Origin: an uncultured Pseudomonadota bacterium
GTDB lineage: Bacteria; Myxococcota_A; Bradymonadia; Bradymonadales; GCA-2716585
DNA: 37,693 nucleotides
Assembly (NCBI GenBank): GCA_937123825.1
Contig: CAKZKQ010000169.1
Coordinates: forward strand, 1 to 37,693
Direction: 5' to 3'
Made by a program: the position numbers and the translations under genes. Shown here piece by piece: positions 14,005-21,650 of this stretch. The notes beneath the pieces were generated by a model. The model was not told the DNA's origin. It saw nothing but the letters and a program-made list of their open reading frames with translations, and ran no database searches. Position 1 is the stretch's first letter; each line of letters opens with the position of its first letter.

Positions 14005-14925
14005 GTGAAACACGTGCAAGCGATTTTGATTGTGGTGGCTGTGTTGTTGGCGGCTGGATGTCAGTCGACCGAGGCCGCAAAGCCCGCTGGCGGCACCGCC
14101 CAGGGTCAACAAGGGGCCACCAAGGCCGCCGCGCCCACTGGTGAACCCACCAAAGCCGCGCCGTCGGCCAAGGTCGATGCGCTGCCGCGCTCGGGTCTGC
14201 CCGGCAAGGTGGCCGAAGTGCACCACGCCGGTGGCTACACCTACCTGCGGGTCTCGACCGCCAGCGGTGACATCTGGGCTGCGGTGACCGAGGTCAAGAC
14301 CAAGATTGGTGACACTGTGGTGATCCCGGCTGGAACGGTCATGACCAACTTCCACAGCAAGTCCCTGAACATGACCTTTGACCGGATCTTCTTTGTGGAG
14401 AGCGTCCAGGGCGCTGAGCCGGTCAAGAAGCCCACCATGCCCGCCTCCGGGCCCGCTTCGGCGGCAGCGTCAGCGCCCGCCAAAGGCCCCGCGTCGGCCC
14501 CGGCGTCCTCGCCCGCCGACCCCAAAGGCCAGGCCCACGGCGACAACCCCAACCGCCCGGTCAGCCCTGGCGCCACCGCCAGCAACCCCCGCATTGACAT
14601 CGGCGGCATCGCCAAGGCCGAAGGCGGCCAGCAAGTCGCCGAGGTCTTTGCCCAGAAAGACGCGCTGGGTGGCAAGACGGTCAAAATCCGTGGCCGCGTG
14701 GTGAAGTTCAACGCCCAGATCCTGGGTAAAAACTGGATCCATATCCAGGATGGCAGCGGCCAGGCCGCCTCGGGCAACCACGACCTGACCGTCACCACCG
14801 CCGACACCCCCAAAGTCGGCGATTTGGTCGTCATCGAAGGCAAACTCAGCCTCAACCGCGACTTCGGCGCCGGCTACAAGTACGGCGTCATCGTCGAAGA
14901 CGCCAAAGTCACCCCCTCCAAATAG
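14005..14925 (+). CDS. Lipoprotein with NrfJ-like and OB-fold nucleotide-binding-like domains
   Basis: A 306-aa lipoprotein. The signal peptide VKHVQAILIVVAVLLAAGC ends in the canonical lipobox LAAGC. After an Ala/Lys-rich linker comes a first domain (~residues 70-130: 'GKVAEVHHAGGYTYLRV', 'IWAAVTEVKTKIGDTVVIP', 'MTNFHSKSLNMTFDRIFFVE') that strongly resembles the NrfJ-type domain found with multihaem cytochrome systems. An Ala/Pro/Ser-rich spacer follows. The C-terminal domain (~225-306: GGKTVKIRGRVVKFNAQI, 'WIHIQDGSGQ', 'VGDLVVIEGKLSLNRDFGAG') is an OB-fold of the tRNA_anti-like type. Both parts are small beta-barrels, so this may be an old duplication. The start is GTG 14005 with GGAGGAG nine bases upstream. 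Likely periplasmic and membrane-tethered. Its partner is unknown. Confidence 0.8.
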   Translation: MKHVQAILIVVAVLLAAGCQSTEAAKPAGGTAQGQQGATKAAAPTGEPTKAAPSAKVDALPRSGLPGKVAEVHHAGGYTYLRVSTASGDIWAAVTEVKTKIGDTVVIPAGTVMTNFHSKSLNMTFDRIFFVESVQGAEPVKKPTMPASGPASAAASAPAKGPASAPASSPADPKGQAHGDNPNRPVSPGATASNPRIDIGGIAKAEGGQQVAEVFAQKDALGGKTVKIRGRVVKFNAQILGKNWIHIQDGSGQAASGNHDLTVTTADTPKVGDLVVIEGKLSLNRDFGAGYKYGVIVEDAKVTPSK

Positions 14926-14957
14926 CGCCGCCGTGGCTGGCGCTCGTCTGTCAGACC
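14924..14957 (+). terminator. Possible terminator after the OB-fold lipoprotein gene
   Basis: Two short palindromes follow the stop directly: AGCGCC/GGCGCT (14924-14944), then GTCTGTCAGAC followed by CTTTTCTC. The stems are short and the T-run is interrupted, so this is a weak candidate. Confidence 0.3.
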
Positions 14958-15153
14958 TTTTCTCGCTGAAGTGGTTGGGTTTTGCGTGGGGCTGGTGGTG
15001 GTTCAGTCTCGGTGACCCAACAACGTCACCTGCGGGTTAAATTACGTTCCCCAGCGAAGCATCCTGCTGGAATCAACCACGTTCTCCCAGCACAACCACC
15101 TGTGTGAATCAACCGCGCTCCCCAGCGAAGCCACCAAGCGAACAAGAGGTTTG

Positions 15154-15172
15154 GAGACTCCAGCGGAGTCTC
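15154..15172. other. Perfect hairpin inside the repeat block
   Basis: GAGACTCC-AGC-GGAGTCTC is an 8-bp perfect stem with a 3-base loop. It interrupts the tandem repeats just before the first copy of the 40-bp direct repeat. Function unknown. Confidence 0.5.
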
Positions 15173-15189
15173 TAGAGAGCACGGCCGCA

Positions 15190-15229
15190 GGCCTGCTCCG
15201 TCACCCCTTGTGAGCGCTATAATTGCCTG
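15190..15229. repeat. 40-bp direct repeat, copy 1
   Basis: Begins GGCCTGCTCCGTCACCCC and contains GAGCGCTATAAT. It matches 15301-15340 with two mismatches. It carries a TATAAT (15218-15223) that looks like a -10 box, but no matching -35 element is present 16-18 bases upstream. Confidence 0.7.
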
Positions 15230-15300
15230 TTCCTAACCACCTGGGTGACTCATCAAAGCCGCCTGTCCCAAATCAAGCGCGTTCCCACAGCAAAGCCAAT

Positions 15301-15340
15301 GGCCTGCTCCGTCACCCCTTGTGAGCGCTATAATCGCTTG
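15301..15340. repeat. 40-bp direct repeat, copy 2
   Basis: Second copy of the 40-bp repeat, 111 bases after the first. It breaks a tandem-repeat unit right after its AAGCCA core. It looks like an insertion or recombined segment inside the array. Confidence 0.7.
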
Positions 15341-15582
15341 ACACGACACTCACCGCTCGGGTCTTCCAACAAAGCCCACTGCTCGAATCAAGTTGGTTCC
15401 CACAGCAAAGCCACCTGTCTCAAACCCAGCGCGTTCTCACAGCAAAGCCCACTGCTTGGGCCGGTTGGGTTCTCCAATACAGCCTGCTGCACGTATCGAT
15501 TGCGCTGGCGAGTTTGCGGTCACATCTGGCCGGGTTGTGCGCTTACTCTGTGGTACCTGCGGCCAATGTAGAAGGTGTGATT

Positions 15583-16323
15583 TTGTTGAAGAACATTCGA
15601 GTCCCCCGGTTATGTGCGGTTGGGTTGTTGTGTTTGAGTTTGGTGTGTTCTGGGTGTGGGGAGGATGCCATTGCCTATTCACCCAAGCAGAGTTTTGCGT
15701 TGACTGGCCGTGGACTGCGTCAAGGGGCGGCCTGTGGGTTTGGGTCTGATGAGGGCAGCGCTGCGGTCATGGATCTGCTTTTTGCTGGCCAATACTGGTT
15801 TGATGCGCGGTTGGAAAACCGCACCAAAGATGTGTTGCTGCTCAAAACCGTCGAGTTCTCGTTGCTGCCCCCTGAGGATGCGCCATTTGCTTTGCCGCAA
15901 GGGGTGCGTATGCCCATTGCGGGCACCATTGAGCCTGGTCAGGAGTTTGTGGCGCCGCTGGAGTTGGTCGATGTGACGTTGGGCTGGGTGTTGAGCGCCG
16001 CGCCTCTTGATGCGCTTTCCGTGGAGGTTGAGGTGAGGCTGAGTGTCGAGGCTGAGCATCCCTCGGGGCGTGCGTTCAGGACCGAGGTGTTTGTGATGCC
16101 GTTGACGTTCTGTTGGGGGTGTTTGATCAAGCACGATCCCGAGGTGCTTTTTGTGGATGAGGACGGTGAGCTGTCTTGTGACCTGCGCAAATTTCCCGCA
16201 GGCCACAATCCGCCTTCCATCCGCGAGGTGTGTCGTCCCGGACAGGATGAGCCGGTGGATTGCCGCCTGTGTCAAAGGCTCTTTGTGGACCTGGATACAG
16301 GGGCGGAGGTGTGTGCGCCATGA
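15583..16323 (+). CDS. Eight-cysteine lipoprotein paralog A
   Basis: A 246-aa predicted lipoprotein, the first of eight tandem paralogs (A-H). Its signal peptide reaches the cysteine of VCSGC-GED. The family pattern is present: an early Cys (GAACGFG), a beta-rich middle with 'ARLENRTKD', CWGC, a single Cys (ELSC), another (EVC), then GQDEPVDCRLC and a final VCAP. The usual 'LLGHAP' motif is replaced by 'LTGRGLRQGAAC', so A is the most divergent copy. There is no ATG. I chose TTG at 15583, seven bases after GAAGG; GTG 15577 or TTG 15586 are alternatives. The stop overlaps the ATG of B (ATGA), so A and B are translationally coupled. Function unknown. Confidence 0.75.
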   Translation: MLKNIRVPRLCAVGLLCLSLVCSGCGEDAIAYSPKQSFALTGRGLRQGAACGFGSDEGSAAVMDLLFAGQYWFDARLENRTKDVLLLKTVEFSLLPPEDAPFALPQGVRMPIAGTIEPGQEFVAPLELVDVTLGWVLSAAPLDALSVEVEVRLSVEAEHPSGRAFRTEVFVMPLTFCWGCLIKHDPEVLFVDEDGELSCDLRKFPAGHNPPSIREVCRPGQDEPVDCRLCQRLFVDLDTGAEVCAP

Positions 16324-17099
16324 ACCTCCAACTCAACAGATCTTTTGTGTGGGGTGCCGAGCTTCTGAACATCGCTGCGTGCAGCAAAGGGGCTTTGGTG
16401 TTGTGTGCCCTGTGCACTGGGCTTTTGCTGGTCGGTTGCACTCAGCAGTCGGAGGACGTCCCTTTCCTGGCGGTGCTGGGTCACGCGCCTTTGGCTGGAG
16501 AGCGTTGTGAGCCGACTTTGAATTCGAGCGGCGCGACGTTTTCGTTGGATGTGGTCTTTGCCGGGGAGTATACGGCCCACGTGGCGATGGAAAACCGCTC
16601 AAATGAGCCCGTGGAGGTGACCGGGGCTGGGGTGCGTTGGCTGGTGCCTGAAAATGTCTCTTTTGCCATTGAGCCCCAAACATTCGACATCAATGGGGTG
16701 CTCCTACGTCTGGAGCCGGGCCAACGTGCGGCTTTGCCGTTGGAGCTCTTGGATGGAGAGGCTGCTCAGAGGTTGGCTCAAGCTTCCGAGTTTACTCAAA
16801 AAGGCGCTCTGGTGACGGTGGTGGCCACTTTGAGTGTTGAAGGGCGGACGGTCTCAGGTAAGACGGTCCAGGCCAACGCGCTGACCATACCGTTGAATCT
16901 GTGCCACTCTTGCTTGCTTGAACATCCGCTGGATGCGCTCTCCATTGGCGATGATGGCAGAACAACCTGTGAGCAATTTTCGCCAGGGCCACAGTGGGAG
17001 ACACCGTGCCAGTTGGGGCAGGACTTTCCTGTGGATTGTCGCGATTGCCGCGCCCTCTATCAGAACGAACCCGATCTGAACTACATCTGCGATCCTTGA
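16320..17099 (+). CDS. Eight-cysteine lipoprotein paralog B
   Basis: A 259-aa lipoprotein with an unusually long N-region before the hydrophobic core, ending LLLVGC-TQQ. It has the full family pattern: VLGHAPLAGERC, 'AMENRSNEP', CHSCLLEHPLDAL, TTC, TPC, GQDFPVDCRDC and ICDP. The 'EHPLDAL' after the CxxC pair puts it with paralogs F and H. The ATG overlaps the stop of A. No ribosome site is obvious, consistent with coupling to A. The gene is followed by a 350-base gap that starts a new transcription unit. Function unknown; the eight conserved cysteines suggest a disulfide-stabilised extracytoplasmic domain. Confidence 0.8.
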   Translation: MNLQLNRSFVWGAELLNIAACSKGALVLCALCTGLLLVGCTQQSEDVPFLAVLGHAPLAGERCEPTLNSSGATFSLDVVFAGEYTAHVAMENRSNEPVEVTGAGVRWLVPENVSFAIEPQTFDINGVLLRLEPGQRAALPLELLDGEAAQRLAQASEFTQKGALVTVVATLSVEGRTVSGKTVQANALTIPLNLCHSCLLEHPLDALSIGDDGRTTCEQFSPGPQWETPCQLGQDFPVDCRDCRALYQNEPDLNYICDP

Positions 17100-17190
17100 G
17101 CGCTGCAGCTCCTGAGCGGTGGTGACTCTTATTTTTTTCTCGTCACCATCGGGCTCGGTCCTCTTTCGCAGGCAGGGTCTGGAACCCAAA

Positions 17191-17233
17191 GGCCATAAAA
17201 ACGTAATCATCCCACAGTGGTCAGGGTCTTGAT
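17191..17233 (+). promoter_or_regulatory. ECF-type promoter motif, copy 1 (upstream of paralog C)
   Basis: GGCCATAAAAACGTAATC, 16 bases, then GGTCTTGAT. The same two blocks with the same 16-base spacer occur at 19199-19241. The AA-rich -35 block and a GTC-containing -10 block fit the general layout of ECF sigma promoters. The predicted start of transcription would be near 17240, leaving a ~210-base 5' leader before paralog C. Confidence 0.65.
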
Positions 17234-17320
17234 TCATGAACGCGCCATCGTGCTTGCACGGTGGTGTGGGTTGATCACGCCAAACCACGCGGGCACCATC
17301 CATTCAAGTCGGCTCAAAGC

Positions 17321-17348
17321 AACCTGGGTTCAATGACAGAACCCGGTT
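17321..17348 (+). other. Hairpin in the 5' leader of paralog C
   Basis: AACCTGGGTTC-AATGACA-GAACCCGGTT forms a 10-bp stem with one bulged T. It lies in the long leader between the putative promoter and the ATG at 17450. The other bases of the 17100-17449 gap hold no gene that I can support. Confidence 0.45.
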
Positions 17349-17449
17349 CTGGCTCCCACAACACAAACGCTGATGGCGGCTCTTTAAAAAGAGGTGATCT
17401 CGCCGTTTAAAGCCCACCCCGTTGTGCGAAGCATTGTACGGAGATTGAG

Positions 17450-18223
17450 ATGTTCAACTCTGAGGCTCGAATTCAAAGGACTTTCAGGCGCAAAACCCGG
17501 GTCGCATGGCCCGCTGCGGGTATGTTGTGTCTGATGGCGGTGGTGGCTGGGTGCACCGATGACTTCTACGCGCCGGGTGACGGGATGAGGTTGTTGGGTC
17601 ACGCGCCGCTTGAGGGCGACACGTGTCAGCCTGGACCCACCGGGGCCACGCCGCTGATCATGGATGTGGGCCTGGCCAGAGAGTACGTCTTCTTTGCCAG
17701 GGTCGAGAACAGGACCTCCGAAATCCTCTTCATCGAGTCGGCGTCTTACAGCTTCAATGTCCCCAATGACGTTTCCTTTGCGATGCCGGTGGGGATCACC
17801 GCACTGGCCAGTGGGTCTGTGCCCGCCAACGGCAGCGCTGTGATCCCCGTGGTTGTGGTGGACACGATCTTGAGGGACGTTTTGAGGAATGCGCCTGAGT
17901 TTAATGGACGTGAGGAGGTGGTCAATGTGGGGTTGACGGTGGCGCTCAGTGCGCAGACGTCTTCGGGGAGCCTCGTGGAGTCTCAGACCTTGAGGGTGCC
18001 CTTTACCATTTGTAGCCATTGCCTGATTGAGCATGACTTCGATGTCCTCGTCACCGGCCCGGACGGTGAACCTTCCTGCGACATGAACCAGGCCATCGAT
18101 GAGGTCGAATCCTCCCAGCCGGAGCCCACCTGCCACATCGGGCAGGACTTCCCTGTCGATTGTCGCATTTGCTACACCCGCTTTGACAGTCCCATCGCAT
18201 CTGCGCACGTGTGCGACCCATGA
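17450..18223 (+). CDS. Eight-cysteine lipoprotein paralog C
   Basis: A 257-aa lipoprotein. The signal peptide has an Arg-rich N-region (RIQRTFRRKTR) and lipobox VVAGC-TDD. It keeps the family pattern: LLGHAPLEGDTC, 'ARVENRTSE', CSHCLIEHDFDVL, PSC, PTC, GQDFPVDCRIC and VCDP. Start ATG 17450 has GGAG seven bases upstream. It is the first gene after promoter copy 1. A strong hairpin (18261-18282) separates it from D, so the D transcript may be reduced or processed there. Function unknown. Confidence 0.8.
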   Translation: MFNSEARIQRTFRRKTRVAWPAAGMLCLMAVVAGCTDDFYAPGDGMRLLGHAPLEGDTCQPGPTGATPLIMDVGLAREYVFFARVENRTSEILFIESASYSFNVPNDVSFAMPVGITALASGSVPANGSAVIPVVVVDTILRDVLRNAPEFNGREEVVNVGLTVALSAQTSSGSLVESQTLRVPFTICSHCLIEHDFDVLVTGPDGEPSCDMNQAIDEVESSQPEPTCHIGQDFPVDCRICYTRFDSPIASAHVCDP

Positions 18224-18260
18224 AGGGTCCATGCAAGGTCAGCAAGAAGGTGAGCACAGG

Positions 18261-18282
18261 CTGGTCATCCATCGATGACCAG
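18261..18282 (+). other. Perfect 9-bp hairpin between paralogs C and D
   Basis: CTGGTCATC-CATC-GATGACCAG is a perfect 9-bp stem with a 4-base loop, 38 bases after the C stop. There is no T-tract. It may be a processing or stabilising hairpin inside a C-D transcript, or a protein-binding palindrome. Confidence 0.55.
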
Positions 18283-18357
18283 AGGCGTTTGAATGGGTTG
18301 AGCCAAGGGGCGGCGCAGAGGTTGACCCCTGGAAGACAAGGGCGAGAGGACAGAAGC

Positions 18358-19146
18358 ATGGCTGGTTGGGTTGTTCGGGTGGTTCGGCAGGTCAGTGGGT
18401 TGTTGTGTGTGGGGCTGTTGGTGACTGGGTGCATCGATGGGGAGTTTGAGCCCGCCGGTGAGAGCGAGCTGGTGCTTTTGGGTCATGCGCCGCAAGCCGG
18501 CGAGGCTTGTGAAGCGCAGGTGGCGCCCTTTGTCAGGCCCACCGTGGATTTGGTCGTCGCCGACACTTACGAGTACCTGCTGGCGTTTGAGAACCGCAGC
18601 AGCGTCGCCATGACGATCTCATCGGTGGAGTTGCAGTGGGTGACGTCGGCCAACCTCACCTTTTCACTGCCGTCGGGGCGTCTGGACTCTTTTCCGGTTG
18701 GAGGGGTGGTCGGACCTGATTCCACAGCGGTCCTGGAGATGCCCGCGCTGCGCCCTGAAGACATTGAGATGTTGAGGCAAGCCCCGGAGTTCAGGGTTTT
18801 TGGGGAGGATGGAGCGCCAGTCGAGAGGCACTCGGGGACGCAAATGCAGGTGGGTCTTTCGGTGCAGGTCCGGGCGACAACCCCCGCAGGGCGCACGGTC
18901 AAGGTGCCGCCGGTGACATTGACTTTGGAACTGTGCGTGGGGTGCTTGATCGAGTACGTGCCCAGCACGCTGGTTCGAGGCGAGTTTGGGGACTGGACCT
19001 GTGATGAAGACCTCTTGGTGGGAGAGGTGCTCCAACCTGTCGCGACGTCCTGTCGCCCAGGGCAGGACAGCATGGTCGATTGCCGGGTCTGCCGGACGCT
19101 GCAATCCCAGTGGGCACACCTGTGCGATCCAGACAACGGGCGTTGA
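18358..19146 (+). CDS. Eight-cysteine lipoprotein paralog D
   Basis: A 262-aa lipoprotein with lipobox LLVTGC-IDG. Family pattern: LLGHAPQAGEAC, 'LAFENRSSV', CVGCLIEYVPSTL, WTC, TSC, GQDSMVDCRVC and LCDP. The 'EYVP' after the CxxC pair places it with E and G rather than the 'EHP' type. The start is ATG 18358 with GAGAGGA upstream. The frame is open upstream to 18211, but that part overlaps the end of C and lacks a signal peptide. Four extra residues (DNGR) follow CDP. Function unknown. Confidence 0.8.
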   Translation: MAGWVVRVVRQVSGLLCVGLLVTGCIDGEFEPAGESELVLLGHAPQAGEACEAQVAPFVRPTVDLVVADTYEYLLAFENRSSVAMTISSVELQWVTSANLTFSLPSGRLDSFPVGGVVGPDSTAVLEMPALRPEDIEMLRQAPEFRVFGEDGAPVERHSGTQMQVGLSVQVRATTPAGRTVKVPPVTLTLELCVGCLIEYVPSTLVRGEFGDWTCDEDLLVGEVLQPVATSCRPGQDSMVDCRVCRTLQSQWAHLCDPDNGR

Positions 19147-19198
19147 TCGGTTCGCAATGCGGCTTTGCGGGCCGTTGATGGGCACTTAAAGCGCCCTT

Positions 19199-19241
19199 GG
19201 CCATAAAAATGTAATCGCGCTCTGCTGTCCCCGGTCTTGAT
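19199..19241 (+). promoter_or_regulatory. ECF-type promoter motif, copy 2 (upstream of paralog E)
   Basis: GGCCATAAAAATGTAATC, 16 bases, then GGTCTTGAT. It is identical to copy 1 in both blocks except C/T before GTAATC, while the spacer sequence differs completely. The first predicted gene (E) starts 47 bases after the -10 block. This suggests E-F, and perhaps G-H, form a unit from here. Confidence 0.7.
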
Positions 19242-19287
19242 GGGTGTATGACATGATGCCGGGTCGATGGTTTTTGGGAGAGGAGCG

Positions 19288-20049
19288 ATGGTGCAGACTT
19301 TTGACAGACCGTACGCCATTTGGGCGGCGGCGTGGGTGGGGGCGCTGGCCTTGTTTGCAGGCTGCACGGGCGAAGATTCGTCTGGTCTGGAGTTGGTCTT
19401 GATGGGCCATGATCCGCCCACGGGCAGCGCGTGTCGGTCGATCCAAAGCCAACCTGTGCGCTCGGTGTTGGATCTGTGGTTGACCCCGAAATACAACTTC
19501 CACGCCCATATGCTCAACCGCGGGTCGGACTCGATCATTTTGGAATCGGCGCGGTTGGACTTTGTGACCCCGGCCGAGGCCTCCTTCTTGATGCCCACCG
19601 GGCTGCTGCTGCCCATGCAGGGCGCCGTGCGCAGCGGTCAGGCCACCACCATCCCGCTCAACATCGTCCCGGCAGAGTTGGGCAACATCCTGCTTGAGGC
19701 CCCCGAGTTTGTGGAGCGAGGCGCCTCGATCACGGTGGTGGCCCGATTGGAAGTGCAGGGCAGCACCGTCACTGGTCAGGCGCAGTCCAGCGGCGAGTTC
19801 ACCTTTCCACTGGAGATCTGCGCGGGGTGTTTGGTCGGCTATGTCCCTGGGAGCATTGAGGCCAACGAAGACGGCAGCCAGACCTGCGGCCCGGTTGAGG
19901 GCCTTGAAGGGGACGCCACGAGCGTCCCATTGCTGGAGACCTGCGAGGTTGGCCAGGACTTTCCGGTGGATTGCCGGATCTGCCGAACCCTGCACAGCGA
20001 CCCCGAGATGGCCGATGTGGTCTGTGATCCGATGGAGTTGAAGCAATGA
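19288..20049 (+). CDS. Eight-cysteine lipoprotein paralog E
   Basis: A 253-aa lipoprotein, lipobox ALFAGC-TGE. Family pattern: LMGHDPPTGSAC, 'AHMLNRGSD', CAGCLVGYVPGSI, 'EDGSQTC', ETC, GQDFPVDCRIC and VCDP, with five extra residues at the end. It is most like paralog G, sharing 'YVPG', 'EDGSQTC' and 'DPE-AD'. I chose ATG 19288, which has GGGAGAGGAG just upstream. ATG 19267 would add seven residues. The stop overlaps the ATG of F (ATGA). Function unknown. Confidence 0.8.
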   Translation: MVQTFDRPYAIWAAAWVGALALFAGCTGEDSSGLELVLMGHDPPTGSACRSIQSQPVRSVLDLWLTPKYNFHAHMLNRGSDSIILESARLDFVTPAEASFLMPTGLLLPMQGAVRSGQATTIPLNIVPAELGNILLEAPEFVERGASITVVARLEVQGSTVTGQAQSSGEFTFPLEICAGCLVGYVPGSIEANEDGSQTCGPVEGLEGDATSVPLLETCEVGQDFPVDCRICRTLHSDPEMADVVCDPMELKQ

Positions 20050-20813
20050 TGCGTGTTCAAAGCAGGTTGGCCCTTGTCCTGGCTTGTCTGGCCCTGTGTG
20101 GTGCCTGGGCTGGATGCACCAATGGCAACTTCAGCCCCATTGGCGACGTTGAGCTGGCGGTTTTGGGGCACGCGCCACCCTCAGGGAACTTGTGCGTGTC
20201 CGAGCCCGGCCGCGTGACGCTCTCCGTGATGGATCTGGTGCTGGCCGAGCAGTACATCTTCTATGCGTCCCTGGAGAACCGCTCTCCTGAGCCCCTGTCG
20301 CTCACTGGCGCGCGGCTGAGCTTTCGCAGCGACCCCGACGCCGATGTCTTGCCCTTCAGTGACGTGGATGTCACCGCTGGCGGGACCGTCCTGCCCGGCC
20401 AGCAGGCGGTGGTCCCCGTGGTGCTCATCAACCGCCAGTTGGCCAAGGTCCTGCGCTTCTCAAATGAGTTTCGCCGCAGCGACAACGGAGACCTGGCGCT
20501 CGGGGCCTCGTCTGAGGTGGTCGCCACCATTGAACTGCGGGCTCAGAGCGTCACTGGGCGCAGCGTCATCGTCAACCAAATCGAGGTGCCCATCAGCGTC
20601 TGCGTGGGCTGCCTGATTGAGCATCCGCCCGATGCCCTCAACCCTGGCGAGGATGGCTCCCCGACCTGTGGCCTGGGCAATGCCGAGATGCGCGTCAACT
20701 TTGAGGACGTGAAGATGCCCTGCCTGATGGGGCAAGACCTGCCGGTGGACTGCCGCGTCTGCCGCGCCAGAGCGGCCGATGACACCCAGGCCAATCTCTT
20801 GTGCGATCCTTGA
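20046..20813 (+). CDS. Eight-cysteine lipoprotein paralog F
   Basis: A 255-aa lipoprotein, lipobox AWAGC-TNG. Family pattern: VLGHAPPSGNLC, 'ASLENRSPE', CVGCLIEHPPDAL, 'EDGSPTC', MPC, GQDLPVDCRVC and LCDP. It is closest to paralog H, sharing 'GQDLPVDCRVCRA' and the DAL after CxxC. It is translationally coupled to E. Tandem ATGs at 20046 and 20049 are both possible starts. Function unknown. Confidence 0.8.
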   Translation: MMRVQSRLALVLACLALCGAWAGCTNGNFSPIGDVELAVLGHAPPSGNLCVSEPGRVTLSVMDLVLAEQYIFYASLENRSPEPLSLTGARLSFRSDPDADVLPFSDVDVTAGGTVLPGQQAVVPVVLINRQLAKVLRFSNEFRRSDNGDLALGASSEVVATIELRAQSVTGRSVIVNQIEVPISVCVGCLIEHPPDALNPGEDGSPTCGLGNAEMRVNFEDVKMPCLMGQDLPVDCRVCRARAADDTQANLLCDP

Positions 20814-20930
20814 TGTGACCCCAGCCTTGTGGTTGTCTCAAAAGCCTGGTGCAATCAAAGCCTCACATGCTTTTGAACGTGGCGACGTGGACGGCCGCGT
20901 TTTGGAGCCGGGGCGCCAAGCGCGGTTGAG

Positions 20931-21650
20931 ATGATGGGTCGGTGGTGGGCGATCGTTGTGATGCTGGGGGTGCTGGCGAGCGCAGGCTGTGATGAGCCTG
21001 AGGCGCCCGAGCTGATCCTCCTTGGCCACACCCCTCCAGTGGCCCCGGCCTGCCAACCGCGCGCAGGCCAGGTGACCCACTCCATCATGGACCTCACCCT
21101 CACCGAGCGCTACACCTTCCATGCTCGCCTCATCAACGCTGGCCCCCAGGACATCACACTGGAGCAGGCCACGATCAGCTTTGTTCCCCCGCCCAACATC
21201 TCCTTTGTGCCGCCCCAGAATCTGCGTGTGCCTGTCCAGGGCATCATCCCGGCAGGGCAGGAGGCGACGGTGCCCATTGAGCTTGTCCCCAGCCAGATTG
21301 GCGCCCAGTGGGCCGCCGCACCCGAGTTTGCCCCGGGTCAGCGCTCTTCCTTGACCCTCCTGACTGAGTTGGAACTTCAGGGCTCGACGCTGGGCGACGG
21401 TAAGGTGCGGACGACCGGAACCTTTACGTTCCCGGTTCGGCTCTGCGGCGGCTGCCTTGTGGCTTATGTGCCCGGTACGATGGGGACGGATGAGGATGGT
21501 TCCCAGACCTGTCAGGCGCAAGATGGGGCGTCGTTGAGCCTTCCGTTGGTCGAGCCCTGCGAGCCCGGACAGGACTTTGACACCGATTGCCGCTTGTGCC
21601 GCGTGCTTTACGGCGACCCTGAACTGGCCGATCGAGTGTGTGATCCATGA
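20931..21650 (+). CDS. Eight-cysteine lipoprotein paralog G
   Basis: A 239-aa lipoprotein, the shortest copy, with lipobox LASAGC-DEP. It has aspartate at +2, which in E. coli would favour inner-membrane retention, unlike most other copies. Family pattern: LLGHTPPVAPAC, 'ARLINAGPQ', CGGCLVAYVPGTM, 'EDGSQTC', EPC, GQDFDTDCRLC and VCDP. The normal PVDC is changed to DTDC. It is closest to E. The ribosome site is weak. The stop overlaps the ATG of H. No promoter-like element was found in the 117 bases after F, so read-through from E-F is likely. Confidence 0.8.
   Translation: MMGRWWAIVVMLGVLASAGCDEPEAPELILLGHTPPVAPACQPRAGQVTHSIMDLTLTERYTFHARLINAGPQDITLEQATISFVPPPNISFVPPQNLRVPVQGIIPAGQEATVPIELVPSQIGAQWAAAPEFAPGQRSSLTLLTELELQGSTLGDGKVRTTGTFTFPVRLCGGCLVAYVPGTMGTDEDGSQTCQAQDGASLSLPLVEPCEPGQDFDTDCRLCRVLYGDPELADRVCDP

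Larger units (their letters stand above)
15044..15490. repeat. Degenerate tandem repeats, unit ~35-38 bp
   Basis: At least seven recognisable units fill the gap before the lipoprotein array. Two neighbouring units are 15044-15078 and 15079-15114. Others begin near 15115, 15280, 15390, 15428 and 15462. Shared features are a G(G/C)GTTCYC start, CAGC(A/G)AAGCC in the middle, then CACCTGY, and GAATCAA(C/G)C at the end. Units abut without unique spacers, so this is not a CRISPR array. The rest of 14958-15582 shows no gene. Open frames across the repeats give low-complexity peptides only. Confidence 0.65.

Noticed and set aside
13673..14008. Possible immunity gene after the Rhs gene
   Set aside because: No ribosome site, Gly/Arg/Cys-rich low-quality composition, and it overlaps the start of the next real gene.
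15329..15355. Fifth GTAATC-type promoter (CTATAATCGC at 15329)
   Set aside because: The hexamer is ATAATC, and the position 16 bases later reads ACCG, not RGTC.
15044..15490. CRISPR array
   Set aside because: Units abut or are broken irregularly; there are no constant-length unique spacers and no cas genes.
15245..15571. Open frame of 108 codons through the repeat block
   Set aside because: Product is a translation of the degenerate repeats; no ribosome site.
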